From Alphaproteobacteria bacterium (GTDB taxonomy: Bacteria > Pseudomonadota > Alphaproteobacteria > Micropepsales > Micropepsaceae), in assembly GCA_024236055.1 (NCBI GenBank), contig JACKLF010000003.1, forward strand, positions 467,791 to 531,790: a stretch of 64,000 bases of DNA, written 5' to 3'. Under the pieces are notes generated by a model. It had not been told where the DNA came from. It saw only the letters and a program-made list of their open reading frames with translations, and ran no database searches. This document shows positions 7,594 to 16,606 of the stretch, one piece after another. The translations under genes and the position numbers were made by a program. The first letter of the stretch is position 1. Each line of letters opens with the position of its first letter.

Positions 7594-9450
7594 ATGGCCC
7601 AACCGGTTGAGGATGGTCCCAGTTTCCGGCCGCTTTGGCGGCTGATGCCCTATCTGTGGCCCAGGGGCCGCACCGACCTGAAAATCCGGGTCGTTCTGTC
7701 CATCGTTTTCCTGATCCTGGCGATCGGCGCCACCACCGTCTCCCAGCAGTTCCTGGGCGCGGCGGTCGACGAATTCGGCACCACGCCGGAGCGCGCCTCG
7801 CTGATGGTGGTGATCGCGCTGGTGGCGGCCTATGCCATGTCGCGCGTGCTGATGCAGAGTTTCGCCCAGCTGCGCGACGGGGTCTTCGCCAAGGTCCAGT
7901 ATCACGCCATGCGCGAGGTGGCGGTCGAGACCTTCGCCCATGTCCACACCCTGTCGCTGCGTTTCCACCTGGAACGCAAGACCGGCGGGTTGTCGCGCAT
8001 CATCGAGCGGGGCACGCGCGGCATCGACAACATCCTGTCCTTCGCGCTGTTCAGCATCTTTCCCATCGTGTTCCAGGTGCTGATCTACAGCGCCATGCTC
8101 TACTACTTCTTCAACATCTGGGTGGCGCTGACTGCGATCGCCATGGTGGCGGCCTATGCCTGGTTCACCTTCCTGGTGACCAAGTGGCGCATCGCCTTTC
8201 GCCGCGACATGAACCAGTCCGATACCGACGCCAACACCAAGGCGGTCGACAGCCTGCTGAACTTCGAGACGGTCAAATATTTCAACAACGAGAACCACGA
8301 GACGCGGCGCTATGACGTCTCGATGGAGCGCTATTCGCGCGCCTCGATCCAGTCCCAGGTTTCGCTGTCTATGCTGAACAGCGGGCAGGCGGCGATCATG
8401 GCGCTGGGCCAGGGCCTGGTGCTGGTGCTGGCGGCGATGATGGTCAAGTCGGGCGAGGTCAAGCTGGGCCAGTTCGTGGCCGCCAACCTGATCGTCATTC
8501 AGCTCTATCAGCCGCTGAACCTGCTGGGCACGGTCTATCGCGAGATCACCCAGGGGCTGGTGGACATGGAGGCGATGTTCCGCCTTCTGGGCCAGCCCCA
8601 GGAAGTGCAGGACAAGCCCGATGCCCCGCCGCTGAACGTCACCGGCGGCGAGATCAAATTCGACAATGTCGTGTTCGGCTATGACCCCGAACGGGTGGTG
8701 CTGAAGGGCATCAGCTTCACCGTGCCGGCCGGCAAGACGGTGGCGATCGTGGGGCCGTCGGGGGCGGGAAAGTCCACCATCAGCCGCATCCTGTACCGCT
8801 TCTATGACATCCAGGGCGGGGCGGTGACCATCGACGGCCAGGACATCCGCGACATCACCCAGCATTCGCTGCGCGCGGTGATCGGCATCGTTCCCCAGGA
8901 CACGGTGCTGTTCAACGACACGGTGAAATACAACATCGCCTATGGCCGGATTGGCGCCAGCGATGCGGACATCCAGGAAGCCGCGCGTCTGGCCCAGATC
9001 GACAAGTTCATCGATCTGCTGCCCCAGGGCTATGACTCGATGGTGGGCGAGCGGGGTCTGAAACTGTCAGGCGGCGAGAAGCAGCGTGTCGCCATCGCCC
9101 GCACCATCCTGAAGAACCCGCCGATCCTGCTGCTGGACGAGGCGACCAGCGCGCTGGACACCGGCACGGAGCGCGAGATTCAGAGCGCGCTGAACAAGGT
9201 GTCGGAAGGGCGCACCTCGCTGGTGATCGCCCACCGCCTGTCCACCGTGGTCGATGCCGACGAGATACTGGTGCTGGACCGCGGCCAGATCATCGAGCGC
9301 GGCCGCCATTCCGAGCTGCTGGCGCTGGGCGGCCATTATGCGTCCATGTGGAACAAGCAGCGCGAGGCCGCCGCCGCCCGCGAGAAGCTTAAGGAAGTCG
9401 AGAACGATCCCGACGTGGCGCCGGGCGTTGCCCGCGCCACCCCGGCATAA
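7594..9450 (+). CDS. Atm1/HMT1-type ABC exporter (fused permease and ATPase)
   Basis: The 618-residue half-transporter has six predicted membrane helices and a C-terminal nucleotide-binding domain. NFETVKYFNNENHETRRYD in the membrane domain is typical of the mitochondrial Atm1 / bacterial heavy-metal exporter group, which moves glutathione-based sulfur or metal conjugates. Walker A GPSGAGKST is at about residue 387, the signature LSGGEKQRVAIART at 491 and Walker B ILLLDEATSALD at 510, so the ATPase looks intact. It works as a homodimer in the inner membrane. The gene ends 14 bases from the convergent small membrane protein gene, with no separate terminator visible. Confidence 0.9.
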   Translation: MAQPVEDGPSFRPLWRLMPYLWPRGRTDLKIRVVLSIVFLILAIGATTVSQQFLGAAVDEFGTTPERASLMVVIALVAAYAMSRVLMQSFAQLRDGVFAKVQYHAMREVAVETFAHVHTLSLRFHLERKTGGLSRIIERGTRGIDNILSFALFSIFPIVFQVLIYSAMLYYFFNIWVALTAIAMVAAYAWFTFLVTKWRIAFRRDMNQSDTDANTKAVDSLLNFETVKYFNNENHETRRYDVSMERYSRASIQSQVSLSMLNSGQAAIMALGQGLVLVLAAMMVKSGEVKLGQFVAANLIVIQLYQPLNLLGTVYREITQGLVDMEAMFRLLGQPQEVQDKPDAPPLNVTGGEIKFDNVVFGYDPERVVLKGISFTVPAGKTVAIVGPSGAGKSTISRILYRFYDIQGGAVTIDGQDIRDITQHSLRAVIGIVPQDTVLFNDTVKYNIAYGRIGASDADIQEAARLAQIDKFIDLLPQGYDSMVGERGLKLSGGEKQRVAIARTILKNPPILLLDEATSALDTGTEREIQSALNKVSEGRTSLVIAHRLSTVVDADEILVLDRGQIIERGRHSELLALGGHYASMWNKQREAAAAREKLKEVENDPDVAPGVARATPA

Positions 9451-9464
9451 AACCGGCCTGTCCG

Positions 9465-9650
9465 TCAGAAGTGGTGGAATATCCGCCGGTGCATCATGGC
9501 CAGCGGGATCAGGGGCAGGGGCCCCAGAACCGCAGCGGCCATCATCCAGGGCATCGCCGCGCGTCCGCGCCGATGCGCCAGCCATTGTGCGAGCAGGATG
9601 GAGACCAGCGCGATGCTTGCGATCGTTCCGTCAACCACCCAGCCTGCCAT
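9465..9650 (-). CDS. Small two-helix membrane protein (61 residues)
   Basis: The frame MAGWVVDGTIASIALVSILL starts at 9650, one base inside the stop codon of the cold-shock gene (TGATG overlap), so it is the second gene of that transcript. Two hydrophobic segments (residues 8-24 and 33-52) are separated by a basic AHRRGR turn, suggesting an inner-membrane hairpin. I do not recognise a family. The tight coupling supports it as a real gene. Confidence 0.6.
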   Translation of the reverse strand: MAGWVVDGTIASIALVSILLAQWLAHRRGRAAMPWMMAAAVLGPLPLIPLAMMHRRIFHHF

Positions 9651-10231
9651 CAGCTGATGATCTCGACGCGGTCGACTTCCACGCCCTTGTTGCCCTGGCG
9701 GGTGGAATAGCGGATGCGCTGATCCGGCTCCACCGCCTGGATGCCCGAACGGCGCAGCGCGCTGGCATGCAGATAGATGTCGCCCGAACCGCTGTCCGGC
9801 ATCACGAAACCGAAGCCCTTCTGGTCGTTGAAGAACTTGACCTTGCCTTCGACCATCGGGCCGGACGGGGCGCTGTCGCGGTAGCCGCCACCGCCATAGC
9901 CGCCCCCGCCATAGCCGCCGCCGCCAAAGCCGCCACCGCCAAAGTCGCGGCGCGGGCCACGGGGGGCCGGCGCCTCGGCGGTGCTGGTGTCGACGCTGTG
10001 CACGGCCACGACCTGAAGGCCGCGCTGTGAATCGGCCAGGTCGCACACGATGGTGGTGCCTGGCGGCACATCGGCGTGGCCGCTGGCCTGCAGTGCCGAT
10101 GCGTGACAGAAGGCGTCGCCGCCCCCGTCCAGTGTGATGAAGCCGTAACCTTTGGTGGAATTGAACCACTTGACCCGGCCTTTCGCGGAAGCCTGCGAAA
10201 TAGGCCGGGAACCCTCATTGCCGTATGCCAT
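9650..10231 (-). CDS. Double cold-shock-domain protein
   Basis: The 193-residue protein has two nucleic-acid-binding cold-shock domains (about 17-80 and 127-193), each with an RNP1-like core, KGYGFI and KGFGFV. They are joined by a glycine-rich linker with four GGGGY/F-type repeats (98-117). Two-domain CspA-family proteins are characteristic of alphaproteobacteria and act as RNA chaperones. The start MAYGNEG at 10231 was preferred to an upstream ATG at 10354 because the extra 41 residues look non-coding. It is divergent from a DEAD-box helicase and overlaps the next small membrane-protein gene. Confidence 0.88.
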   Translation of the reverse strand: MAYGNEGSRPISQASAKGRVKWFNSTKGYGFITLDGGGDAFCHASALQASGHADVPPGTTIVCDLADSQRGLQVVAVHSVDTSTAEAPAPRGPRRDFGGGGFGGGGYGGGGYGGGGYRDSAPSGPMVEGKVKFFNDQKGFGFVMPDSGSGDIYLHASALRRSGIQAVEPDQRIRYSTRQGNKGVEVDRVEIIS

Positions 10232-10592
10232 GTGAAACCGACGATGCGCCCCAATTGCCGGCTGAAAAGGATCGGCAACCCCCACGCCCGGCTGCGTGAT
10301 GGTGCCGCATCTATGATGACAACAGAATCCGCCAGCCCGCAACGGGGTTAACACCCTGAATTACGGGGTCTTTCATGTTGCGCTGCACAATCGTGACTTG
10401 ACTTTTGGCGCGAACACGCCGATACACCCGCCATCCGACGCGGCCGCACATGGCGCCCCGGCCCAGAAAAGGGCCCGCTTACACCGCCGGACTTCGATAA
10501 AAATTCCGTGGCTCCAGCGTGCGTGGAAGGCGGCAACAAGCCCGTGTTTCCACGCGCGAGAACGCGCGTTTTCCGCGGTTTTAAGGACTTTT
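10232..10592. other. Divergent control region between cold-shock and helicase genes
   Basis: These 361 bases hold no convincing gene. A good sigma70-type promoter for the helicase is at 10398-10426, which would give a leader of about 160 bases. An additional ACTTTTATG-type A/T patch precedes the helicase start. Long leaders are common for cold-induced helicases, but no defined thermosensor can be recognised by eye. Confidence 0.5.
10398..10426 (+). promoter_or_regulatory. Candidate sigma70 promoter for the DEAD-box helicase
   Basis: TTGACT (10398-10403) and GATACA (10421-10426) are separated by 17 bases, close to the consensus. The predicted start near 10433 gives a 160-base 5' leader before the ATG at 10593. 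Confidence 0.5.
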
Positions 10593-11954
10593 ATGACAGA
10601 CATGACCTTTGCGGCGCTCGGCCTTGCCGAGCCCATTCTGCGTGCGCTTGGCGACGAGAATTACACCCATCCCACCCCCATCCAGGGCAAGGCGATCCCC
10701 GTGCTGCTGGCCGGCCGCGATCTTCTGGGCATTGCCCAGACCGGCACCGGCAAGACGGCGGCCTTCGCCATCCCCATGCTGCAAAAATTGTCGGTGGGCC
10801 ACGTTCCCCCCGGCCCCAAACAGGCCAGGGGCCTGATTTTGGCCCCCACCCGCGAGCTGGCGGTGCAGATCGAGCAGTCCCTGCGGACCTATGGCCGCCA
10901 CCTGAACCTGCGGATGGCGGTGATTTTGGGCGGGGTCAACCAGAACAGCCAGATCCGCACCATGGCGCGGGGGGTGGACATTCTGGTGGCCACGCCCGGC
11001 CGCCTGCTGGACCTGGTGCAGCAGAAGCATGTGCGGCTGGACGCGGTGCAGGCCTTCGTGGTCGACGAGGCCGACCGCATGCTGGACATGGGCTTCATCC
11101 GCGACGTGCGCAAGCTGGTGGCGATGCTGCCGGGCCAGCGCCAGTCGATGCTGTTCTCGGCCACCATGCCGAATGACATCGCCACCCTGGCGCGCGAGAT
11201 GATGAACAATCCGGAGCGCATCGAGGTTGCACCCCAGGGCCGCACCGCCGATCGCATCACCCAGAAGCTCTATCATGTGGCCATGCCGCAGAAGCGCCAG
11301 CTTCTGTCGCATTTGCTGCAGGACCTGGCGATGAACCGGGTGATCGTGTTCACCCGCACCAAGCATGGCGCCAACCGCGTCGCCCAGTTTCTGTGCAAGC
11401 AGGATATCGTCGCCGAGGCCATTCACGGCAACAAGTCGCAGAATGCCCGTCAGCGGGCGCTGGACATGTTCCGCAACGGCAAGGCGCGGGTTCTGGTGGC
11501 CACCGACATTGCCGCGCGCGGCATCGACATCGACGAGATTTCCCATGTCGTCAATTTCGAGCTGCCCAATGAGCCGGAAAGCTATGTTCACCGCATCGGC
11601 CGCACCGCGCGCGCCGGCGGTGAGGGCGTGGCGATCAGCTTCTGCGATCCGTCCGAGCGCGCCTATCTGCGCGACATTGAAAAGCTGACCCGCAACAAGA
11701 TCGAGGTGGTGGCGCACGATTTGCCCGAGCCGACGCCGGAGGAACTGCGCCAGATGCAGGACGCGCCGCGTCCGCCCCACGGCCATCGCCATGGCAAGCC
11801 CGGGCATGGCAAGCCGGGACACAAGGGCGGCCACAATCACGGTGGCCAAAATCACGGCGGCCAAAACCATGGTGGTCAGAAGCCGGGCGGTGCCGGGCCC
11901 AAGAAGCGCAACGGCAGCCGCGCCCACTGGAACCGCAAGCGGGACGCCGCCTAA
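10593..11954 (+). CDS. DEAD-box RNA helicase (RhlE-like)
   Basis: The 453-residue helicase starts with the FAALGLAEPILRAL Q-motif region and PTPIQGKAIP, followed by motif I AQTGTGKT, Ia PTRELAVQ, motif II VVDEADRMLDMGF, motif III FSATMP and motif VI HRIGRTARAG, so both RecA domains are complete. The tail is basic and carries repeated NHGGQ units (about residues 410-440) that may add RNA affinity. ATG 10593 with AAGGA six bases upstream was chosen over an upstream in-frame start without a ribosome-binding site. It is divergent from the double cold-shock gene and is followed after 12 bases by a DUF188 gene. Confidence 0.93.
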   Translation: MTDMTFAALGLAEPILRALGDENYTHPTPIQGKAIPVLLAGRDLLGIAQTGTGKTAAFAIPMLQKLSVGHVPPGPKQARGLILAPTRELAVQIEQSLRTYGRHLNLRMAVILGGVNQNSQIRTMARGVDILVATPGRLLDLVQQKHVRLDAVQAFVVDEADRMLDMGFIRDVRKLVAMLPGQRQSMLFSATMPNDIATLAREMMNNPERIEVAPQGRTADRITQKLYHVAMPQKRQLLSHLLQDLAMNRVIVFTRTKHGANRVAQFLCKQDIVAEAIHGNKSQNARQRALDMFRNGKARVLVATDIAARGIDIDEISHVVNFELPNEPESYVHRIGRTARAGGEGVAISFCDPSERAYLRDIEKLTRNKIEVVAHDLPEPTPEELRQMQDAPRPPHGHRHGKPGHGKPGHKGGHNHGGQNHGGQNHGGQKPGGAGPKKRNGSRAHWNRKRDAA

Positions 11955-11966
11955 GGCTTTCCAGCC

Positions 11967-12419
11967 ATGCAGATCTTCGTGGACGGCGATGCCTGTCCGG
12001 TGAAAGCGGAAGTCGAGAAGGTGGCGGCCCGGCATGGCCTGGCCGTCACCATCGTCTCCAATGGCGGACTTCGCCCTTCGGCCAATCCGCTCTTGCGCCA
12101 TGTCACGGTGGCGGCCGGCGCTGACGCCGCCGATGACTGGATCGCCGAGCATATCGCCGCCGGGGACATCTGCATCACCGCCGACATCCCCCTGGCGGCG
12201 CGCTGCCTGGACCGGCACGCGCGCGTGCTGGGCCCCAATGGCAAACCCTTCACCCAGGATGGTATCGGCATGGCGCTGGGCATGCGCGAGTTGAGCCGGC
12301 ACCTGCGGGAACTCACGCCGGGCGGCCAGAGCCACCATGCCGGTTTCACCAAGCAGGACCGCTCGCGCTTTCTGGGCGAACTGGAAAACTGCATCCAGGC
12401 CTTGAAACGCGCCGGGTGA
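11967..12419 (+). CDS. YaiI/YqxD family protein (DUF188)
   Basis: The 150-residue protein has the MQIFVDGDACPVKAEVEKVA start and later DDWIAEHIAAGDICITADIPLA that define the YaiI/YqxD family, which has a PIN/NYN-like nuclease fold with conserved acidic residues. Its cellular role is not established. It is 12 bases downstream of the helicase and 19 bases upstream of selO, so the three genes probably share a transcript. Confidence 0.9.
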   Translation: MQIFVDGDACPVKAEVEKVAARHGLAVTIVSNGGLRPSANPLLRHVTVAAGADAADDWIAEHIAAGDICITADIPLAARCLDRHARVLGPNGKPFTQDGIGMALGMRELSRHLRELTPGGQSHHAGFTKQDRSRFLGELENCIQALKRAG

Positions 12420-12438
12420 TGGGCGCAAGACTGGCTGC

Positions 12439-13857
12439 ATGTCCGATTTCGGCCTGACACTGGAAAATCATTATGCCCGGCTGGGCGAAGGCTTCTTCAC
12501 CCATCTGCCGGCGGAAGCGATCGGAAGCCCGCGCCTGATCCATGCCAATGCGGACGCGGCGCGGCTGATCGACCTGGACCCGGCGGTCTTTTCCGACCCG
12601 CGCTTTGCACAGGCCATGGGCGGGCATCTGCCGCTGACCGGATTCAAGCCGCTGGCGATGGCCTATTCCGGCCACCAGTTCGGCGTCTGGGCCGGGCAGT
12701 TGGGCGATGGCCGGGCGCTGCTGGTGGGGCAGGCGCGCAACGCGCGCGGCGAACTGTGGGACATTCAGCTCAAGGGCGCGGGCAAGACGCCCTATTCGCG
12801 CTTTGGCGACGGGCGCGCGGTGATGCGTTCCACCATCCGCGAATATCTCGCCAGCGCGGCGCTGGCGGCGCTGGACATTCCCACCAGCCGTGCGCTGTCG
12901 ATCGTGGCGACGGGCGAACAGGTGGTGCGCGAGACGCTGGAACCGGGCGCGGTGCTGGCCCGGCTGGCGCCCAGCCATGTGCGCTTCGGCCATTTCGAGC
13001 ATGTCTTCCATCACGGCCAGAAGGAGAAGGTGCGGGTTCTGGCCGATCATGTGATCGGCGAGTATTTTCCCGATCTGGCCGGCGATTATGCCGCCTGGTT
13101 CGGCGAAGTGGTGCGGCGCACCGCCCATCTGGTCGCCGCCTGGCAGGCGGTGGGCTTTGCCCATGGGGTGATGAACACCGACAATATGTCGATCCTCGGC
13201 CTGACCATCGACTACGGCCCCTATGGCTTCATGGATGCCTATGATCCCTGGTTCATCTGCAACCACAGCGACGAACAGGGCCGCTATGCCTTTGCCAACC
13301 AGCCGGCGGTGGCGCTTTGGAACCTGCGCGCGCTGGCACTGACGCTGAGCGAACTGGTCGGCACCGAGGCGCTGCTGGACGCGCTGAACGATTTCGAACG
13401 GCATTTCGGCGCTGCCTATCGCGCGCGGATGCGGGCCAGGCTGGGCCTGGCGCGCGATGAGGAAGGCGACGACAAGCTGGTCGGCGATCTGCTGGCGCTG
13501 ATGGCCAGGGCGCGGGCGGATTACAGCCTTGGTTTCCTGCACCTGACCGATGAAGGCGCATGGCTGAATCTGTTCGGCGAAATGGCTGAGGATGCCAGTG
13601 CATGGCTGGCGCGGTGGCAGGCGCGCACCAAAGACGAAGACCTGTCCGGCCTTGCGCGCGTCAATCCGCGCTATGTGCTGCGCAACTGGGTGGCCGAAAC
13701 CGCCATTCGCGCGGTGGAAGACAAAAACGACATCGCAACCCTGGATCAGATTTTCAATCTGGTCCGGGCACCCTTCACCAAAAATGACGGCGGCGAGGCT
13801 TTCGCCGCGCCGCCGCCGTCTTCCATGTGCGATCTGGAAGTAAGCTGTTCGTCCTGA
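12439..13857 (+). CDS. selO: SelO/YdiU protein adenylyltransferase
   Basis: The 472-residue pseudokinase-fold enzyme transfers AMP to protein Ser/Thr/Tyr residues, and in the characterised homologues this is linked to oxidative stress. Recognisable features are AYSGHQFGVWAGQLGDGRA, the LKGAGKTPYSRFGDGRAV nucleotide-binding segment and the HGVMNTDNMSILGLTIDYGP catalytic region. The protein ends DLEVSCSS: Cys470 occupies the C-terminal redox position that is selenocysteine in eukaryotic SelO. It is slightly shorter than the Escherichia coli protein. The stop codon is six bases from the convergent aldehyde dehydrogenase stop. Confidence 0.93.
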   Translation: MSDFGLTLENHYARLGEGFFTHLPAEAIGSPRLIHANADAARLIDLDPAVFSDPRFAQAMGGHLPLTGFKPLAMAYSGHQFGVWAGQLGDGRALLVGQARNARGELWDIQLKGAGKTPYSRFGDGRAVMRSTIREYLASAALAALDIPTSRALSIVATGEQVVRETLEPGAVLARLAPSHVRFGHFEHVFHHGQKEKVRVLADHVIGEYFPDLAGDYAAWFGEVVRRTAHLVAAWQAVGFAHGVMNTDNMSILGLTIDYGPYGFMDAYDPWFICNHSDEQGRYAFANQPAVALWNLRALALTLSELVGTEALLDALNDFERHFGAAYRARMRARLGLARDEEGDDKLVGDLLALMARARADYSLGFLHLTDEGAWLNLFGEMAEDASAWLARWQARTKDEDLSGLARVNPRYVLRNWVAETAIRAVEDKNDIATLDQIFNLVRAPFTKNDGGEAFAAPPPSSMCDLEVSCSS

Positions 13858-13863
13858 ACCCGC

Positions 13864-15345
13864 TTACCAGATCACAGAGATGTATTTGGCCTCGCAGAAC
13901 TCGATCAGGCCGTGATGGCTGCCTTCGCGGCCCAGGCCCGACGCCTTGACGCCGCCAAAGGGTGCCGCCGGGTCCGACATGATGCCGCGATTGAGGCCGA
14001 TCATGCCCGCTTCCAGTTTCTCGGAAAGCTGCAGGCCGCGCTTCAGGTCCTGGGTATAGAGATAGGCAGCCAGGCCGTATTCGGTGTCATTGGCCTTTCG
14101 GATCGCTTCGGCCTCGTCGTCAAAGGACTGCAGCGACACGACGGGTCCGAAAATCTCTTCCTTGATCATGTCGGCATTGTCCGGCACGTCGGCCAGAACC
14201 GTCGGCGGATAGTAGAAGCCGGGCCGGTTCAGGCGCTGGCCGCCCAGCAGCAGCTTGGCGCCCTTGGCGATAGCGTCGTCCACCAGCTCGCCGATCTTGA
14301 TCACGGCCTTCTCGTTGACCATCGGGCCAAGCGTCGATTCCGGATCGGTGGCTTCGCCCAGCTTGATCTCGGACATGCGCTTGACGATGCCGTCGGTGAA
14401 GCCCTTGTACAGGTCCTTGTGGACATAGAAGCGGTTGGCGGCGGTGCAGGCCTCGCCCGAATTGCGCATCTTGGCCAGCATTGCGCCGTCCAGCGCCGCT
14501 TCCAGGTCGGCATCCTTGCACACCACGAAGGGCGCGTTGCCGCCCAGCTCCATGGACGAGGAAATCACCTGGTCGGCGGCTTCCTTCAGCAGCGCCGTGC
14601 CCACCGGGGTCGAGCCGGTGAACGACACCTTGCGCACGCGCGGATCGTGCAGGATGGTCTTGGACAGCACGCTGGCCTTGGACGTGGTCAGCACATTGAC
14701 CACGCCCGCCGGCACGCCGCAGTCATGCAGGATCTGCGCGACGGCGAAAGCGGTCAGCGGGGTTTCTGTGGCGGGCTTGCAGATCACGGTGCAGCCGGCG
14801 GCCAGCGCCGGAGCGATCTTGCGGGTGGCCATCGCCGCCGGATAGTTCCAGGGCGTGATCAGAAGCGCGATGCCCATGGGCTGATACTGGACCATGATGC
14901 GCGCGCCGCTGGCCGGGGCCATCGCCATTTCACCCAGCACATGGCAGCACTCTTCGGCGTACCAGCGGAAGAATTCGGCGGCATAGAGAACCTCGCTGCG
15001 CGAGTCCGGCAGCGCCTTGCCGTTTTCCAGGCTGATCAGATAGGCGAGCCATTCGATATTCTCGACCATCTTTTCATAGCATTTGCGCAGGATCTCGGCG
15101 CGCTGGCGGGGCGTGGTGGCGGCCCAGCCGGCGGCGGCGGCATCGGCTGCATTCACCGCCGCCATCGCGTCATTGGCGTCGCAATCGGCAACGTCGGTGA
15201 TCTTTTCGCCGGTCGAGGGATCGAAGACATCGACGCGCTTGCCGGTGCCCGAATTCACCCACTTGCCGCCGATCCACAGGTCGGTGGGGATGGGGAAGGG
15301 CGCGGGGCCGGTCTTGGGCGCGGGAATGGTCAGGGTGTTGGTCAT
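13864..15345 (-). CDS. NAD(P)+-dependent aldehyde dehydrogenase (succinate-semialdehyde type)
   Basis: The 493-residue cytosolic enzyme has VSFTGSTPVG for cofactor binding, the general-base Glu in MELGGNAPF and the catalytic Cys in NSGEACTAANR. The overall pattern is closest to succinate-semialdehyde dehydrogenases (GabD), but members of this group act on many aldehydes, so the substrate is open. It is the last gene of a reverse operon after an Ldh-type oxidoreductase and an iron alcohol dehydrogenase (37-base gap), consistent with oxidising an aldehyde made by those enzymes. A GntR regulator is divergent from the operon. Confidence 0.88.
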   Translation of the reverse strand: MTNTLTIPAPKTGPAPFPIPTDLWIGGKWVNSGTGKRVDVFDPSTGEKITDVADCDANDAMAAVNAADAAAAGWAATTPRQRAEILRKCYEKMVENIEWLAYLISLENGKALPDSRSEVLYAAEFFRWYAEECCHVLGEMAMAPASGARIMVQYQPMGIALLITPWNYPAAMATRKIAPALAAGCTVICKPATETPLTAFAVAQILHDCGVPAGVVNVLTTSKASVLSKTILHDPRVRKVSFTGSTPVGTALLKEAADQVISSSMELGGNAPFVVCKDADLEAALDGAMLAKMRNSGEACTAANRFYVHKDLYKGFTDGIVKRMSEIKLGEATDPESTLGPMVNEKAVIKIGELVDDAIAKGAKLLLGGQRLNRPGFYYPPTVLADVPDNADMIKEEIFGPVVSLQSFDDEAEAIRKANDTEYGLAAYLYTQDLKRGLQLSEKLEAGMIGLNRGIMSDPAAPFGGVKASGLGREGSHHGLIEFCEAKYISVIW

Positions 15346-15382
15346 GGGGCTTCTCTTTTCAGGTATCGGGTCTTTTCAGGCA

Positions 15383-16603
15383 TCAGGAAGAAAGCGAGGC
15401 GCGGTCGCCGCTGAAGGCGGCGCGGGTGATCGCCTTCATCGCATCCACATCCAGCTTGCGGGGGTTGTTGTTGACCAGGCGGGCCGCACCGATGGCGCTT
15501 TCGGCGGTCCAGTCCTGCTTGTCTTCGGGCAGGCCCAGTTCCTTCAGCGTGACCGGGATCTTGATCTCGGCCAGCAGGGCGGCCACCGCGTCGATCAGCT
15601 TGTGCGACAGCTCCTCGTCGGTTCCGGTAAGCCCGATGGCGCGGGCGATCTCGGCGAAGGCGGCGACGCTGGAGGGACGGTTGTATTCCATCACATAGGG
15701 CATCAGCAGCGCCACGCCCATGCCGTGCGGGGTGTGGGTTTCATTGCCGACCGGATACTGGATGGCATGGGCCGCCGCGGTGCCCGCGGTGCCGAAGGCG
15801 CAGCCCGCCGACAGCGAGGCCAGCATCATCTTCTCGCGCGCTTCCAGGTTGGCGCCGTCCTTCACCGCGGTGGGCAGGGCCTCGAAGATGTTCTTCAGCG
15901 CCAGAAGGCCGAAAGTGTCCGACAGGGCGTTCTTGCCCACGAAGACGTTCTTGACCGTCAGGTCGGGTGTGACCTGGCGGCGCGCCGCGGTGAAGCTTTC
16001 GATGGCATGGGTCAGTGCGTCGGCGCCCGACACCGCCGTCAGGCCCGGCGGGCAGGTCAGGGTCAGTTCGGGGTCGCAAACCGCCACGCGCGGGATCAGA
16101 TAGGGGCTGGAAATGCCCACCTTGGTGCCGCGTTCGGTATCGGCGATGACCGCCACCGGGGTGACTTCCGATCCGGTACCCGACGTCGTGGGCACCGCGA
16201 TCACCGGCGCGACGGGGCCGGGAATCTGGTTCTCGCCATAATAGTCGCGCAGCGAGCCGCCATGTTTCAGCAGCACGGCGACGCACTTGGCCATGTCCAT
16301 GCAACTGCCGCCGCCGATGCCCAGCACGACGTCGGGATCGAAGCCGGCGCAGTCCTCCACGCAGCCGGTGATGCCGCCGATGGGCAGGTCGGCCTCGGTG
16401 CGGTCATAGACCTTCACCTCGACGCCATTGGCCTGAATGTCGGCGACAATCGCCTTGAACTGGGCGTCCTGGCCCATGCGCGCATCGGTGCAGATCAGGG
16501 CGCGCTTGCCGATCTGGGCGGTCATCATCCCGATCGCGGCGCGCTGGCCGGAGCCGAACACCACCGACGCAGGCAGGCGCAGCGCGCCAAAAATACCAGT
16601 CAT
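15383..16603 (-). CDS. Iron-containing alcohol dehydrogenase
   Basis: The 406-residue group III dehydrogenase has the NAD-binding GIGGGSCMDMAK and VPTTSGTGSEVTP motifs. Metal-ligand histidines are expected in DALTHAIESF and in the HTPHGMGVALLMPYVMEYN segment, both intact. Relatives reduce lactaldehyde, oxidise 4-hydroxybutyrate or reduce maleylacetate; the sequence alone does not choose. It follows the Ldh-type gene with only three bases between and precedes the aldehyde dehydrogenase, which suggests sequential alcohol-aldehyde-acid chemistry in the cytosol. Confidence 0.9.
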   Translation of the reverse strand: MTGIFGALRLPASVVFGSGQRAAIGMMTAQIGKRALICTDARMGQDAQFKAIVADIQANGVEVKVYDRTEADLPIGGITGCVEDCAGFDPDVVLGIGGGSCMDMAKCVAVLLKHGGSLRDYYGENQIPGPVAPVIAVPTTSGTGSEVTPVAVIADTERGTKVGISSPYLIPRVAVCDPELTLTCPPGLTAVSGADALTHAIESFTAARRQVTPDLTVKNVFVGKNALSDTFGLLALKNIFEALPTAVKDGANLEAREKMMLASLSAGCAFGTAGTAAAHAIQYPVGNETHTPHGMGVALLMPYVMEYNRPSSVAAFAEIARAIGLTGTDEELSHKLIDAVAALLAEIKIPVTLKELGLPEDKQDWTAESAIGAARLVNNNPRKLDVDAMKAITRAAFSGDRASLSS

Positions 16604-16606
16604 TCT

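Noticed and set aside
9890..9960. Tandem GCCGCCGCC-type repeats as a microsatellite or CRISPR-like array
   Set aside because: They simply encode the glycine-rich linker of the double cold-shock protein.
11790..11900. Histidine/glycine repeat in the helicase tail as a separate metal-binding protein
   Set aside because: It is in frame with the helicase and is a normal low-complexity RNA-binding tail.
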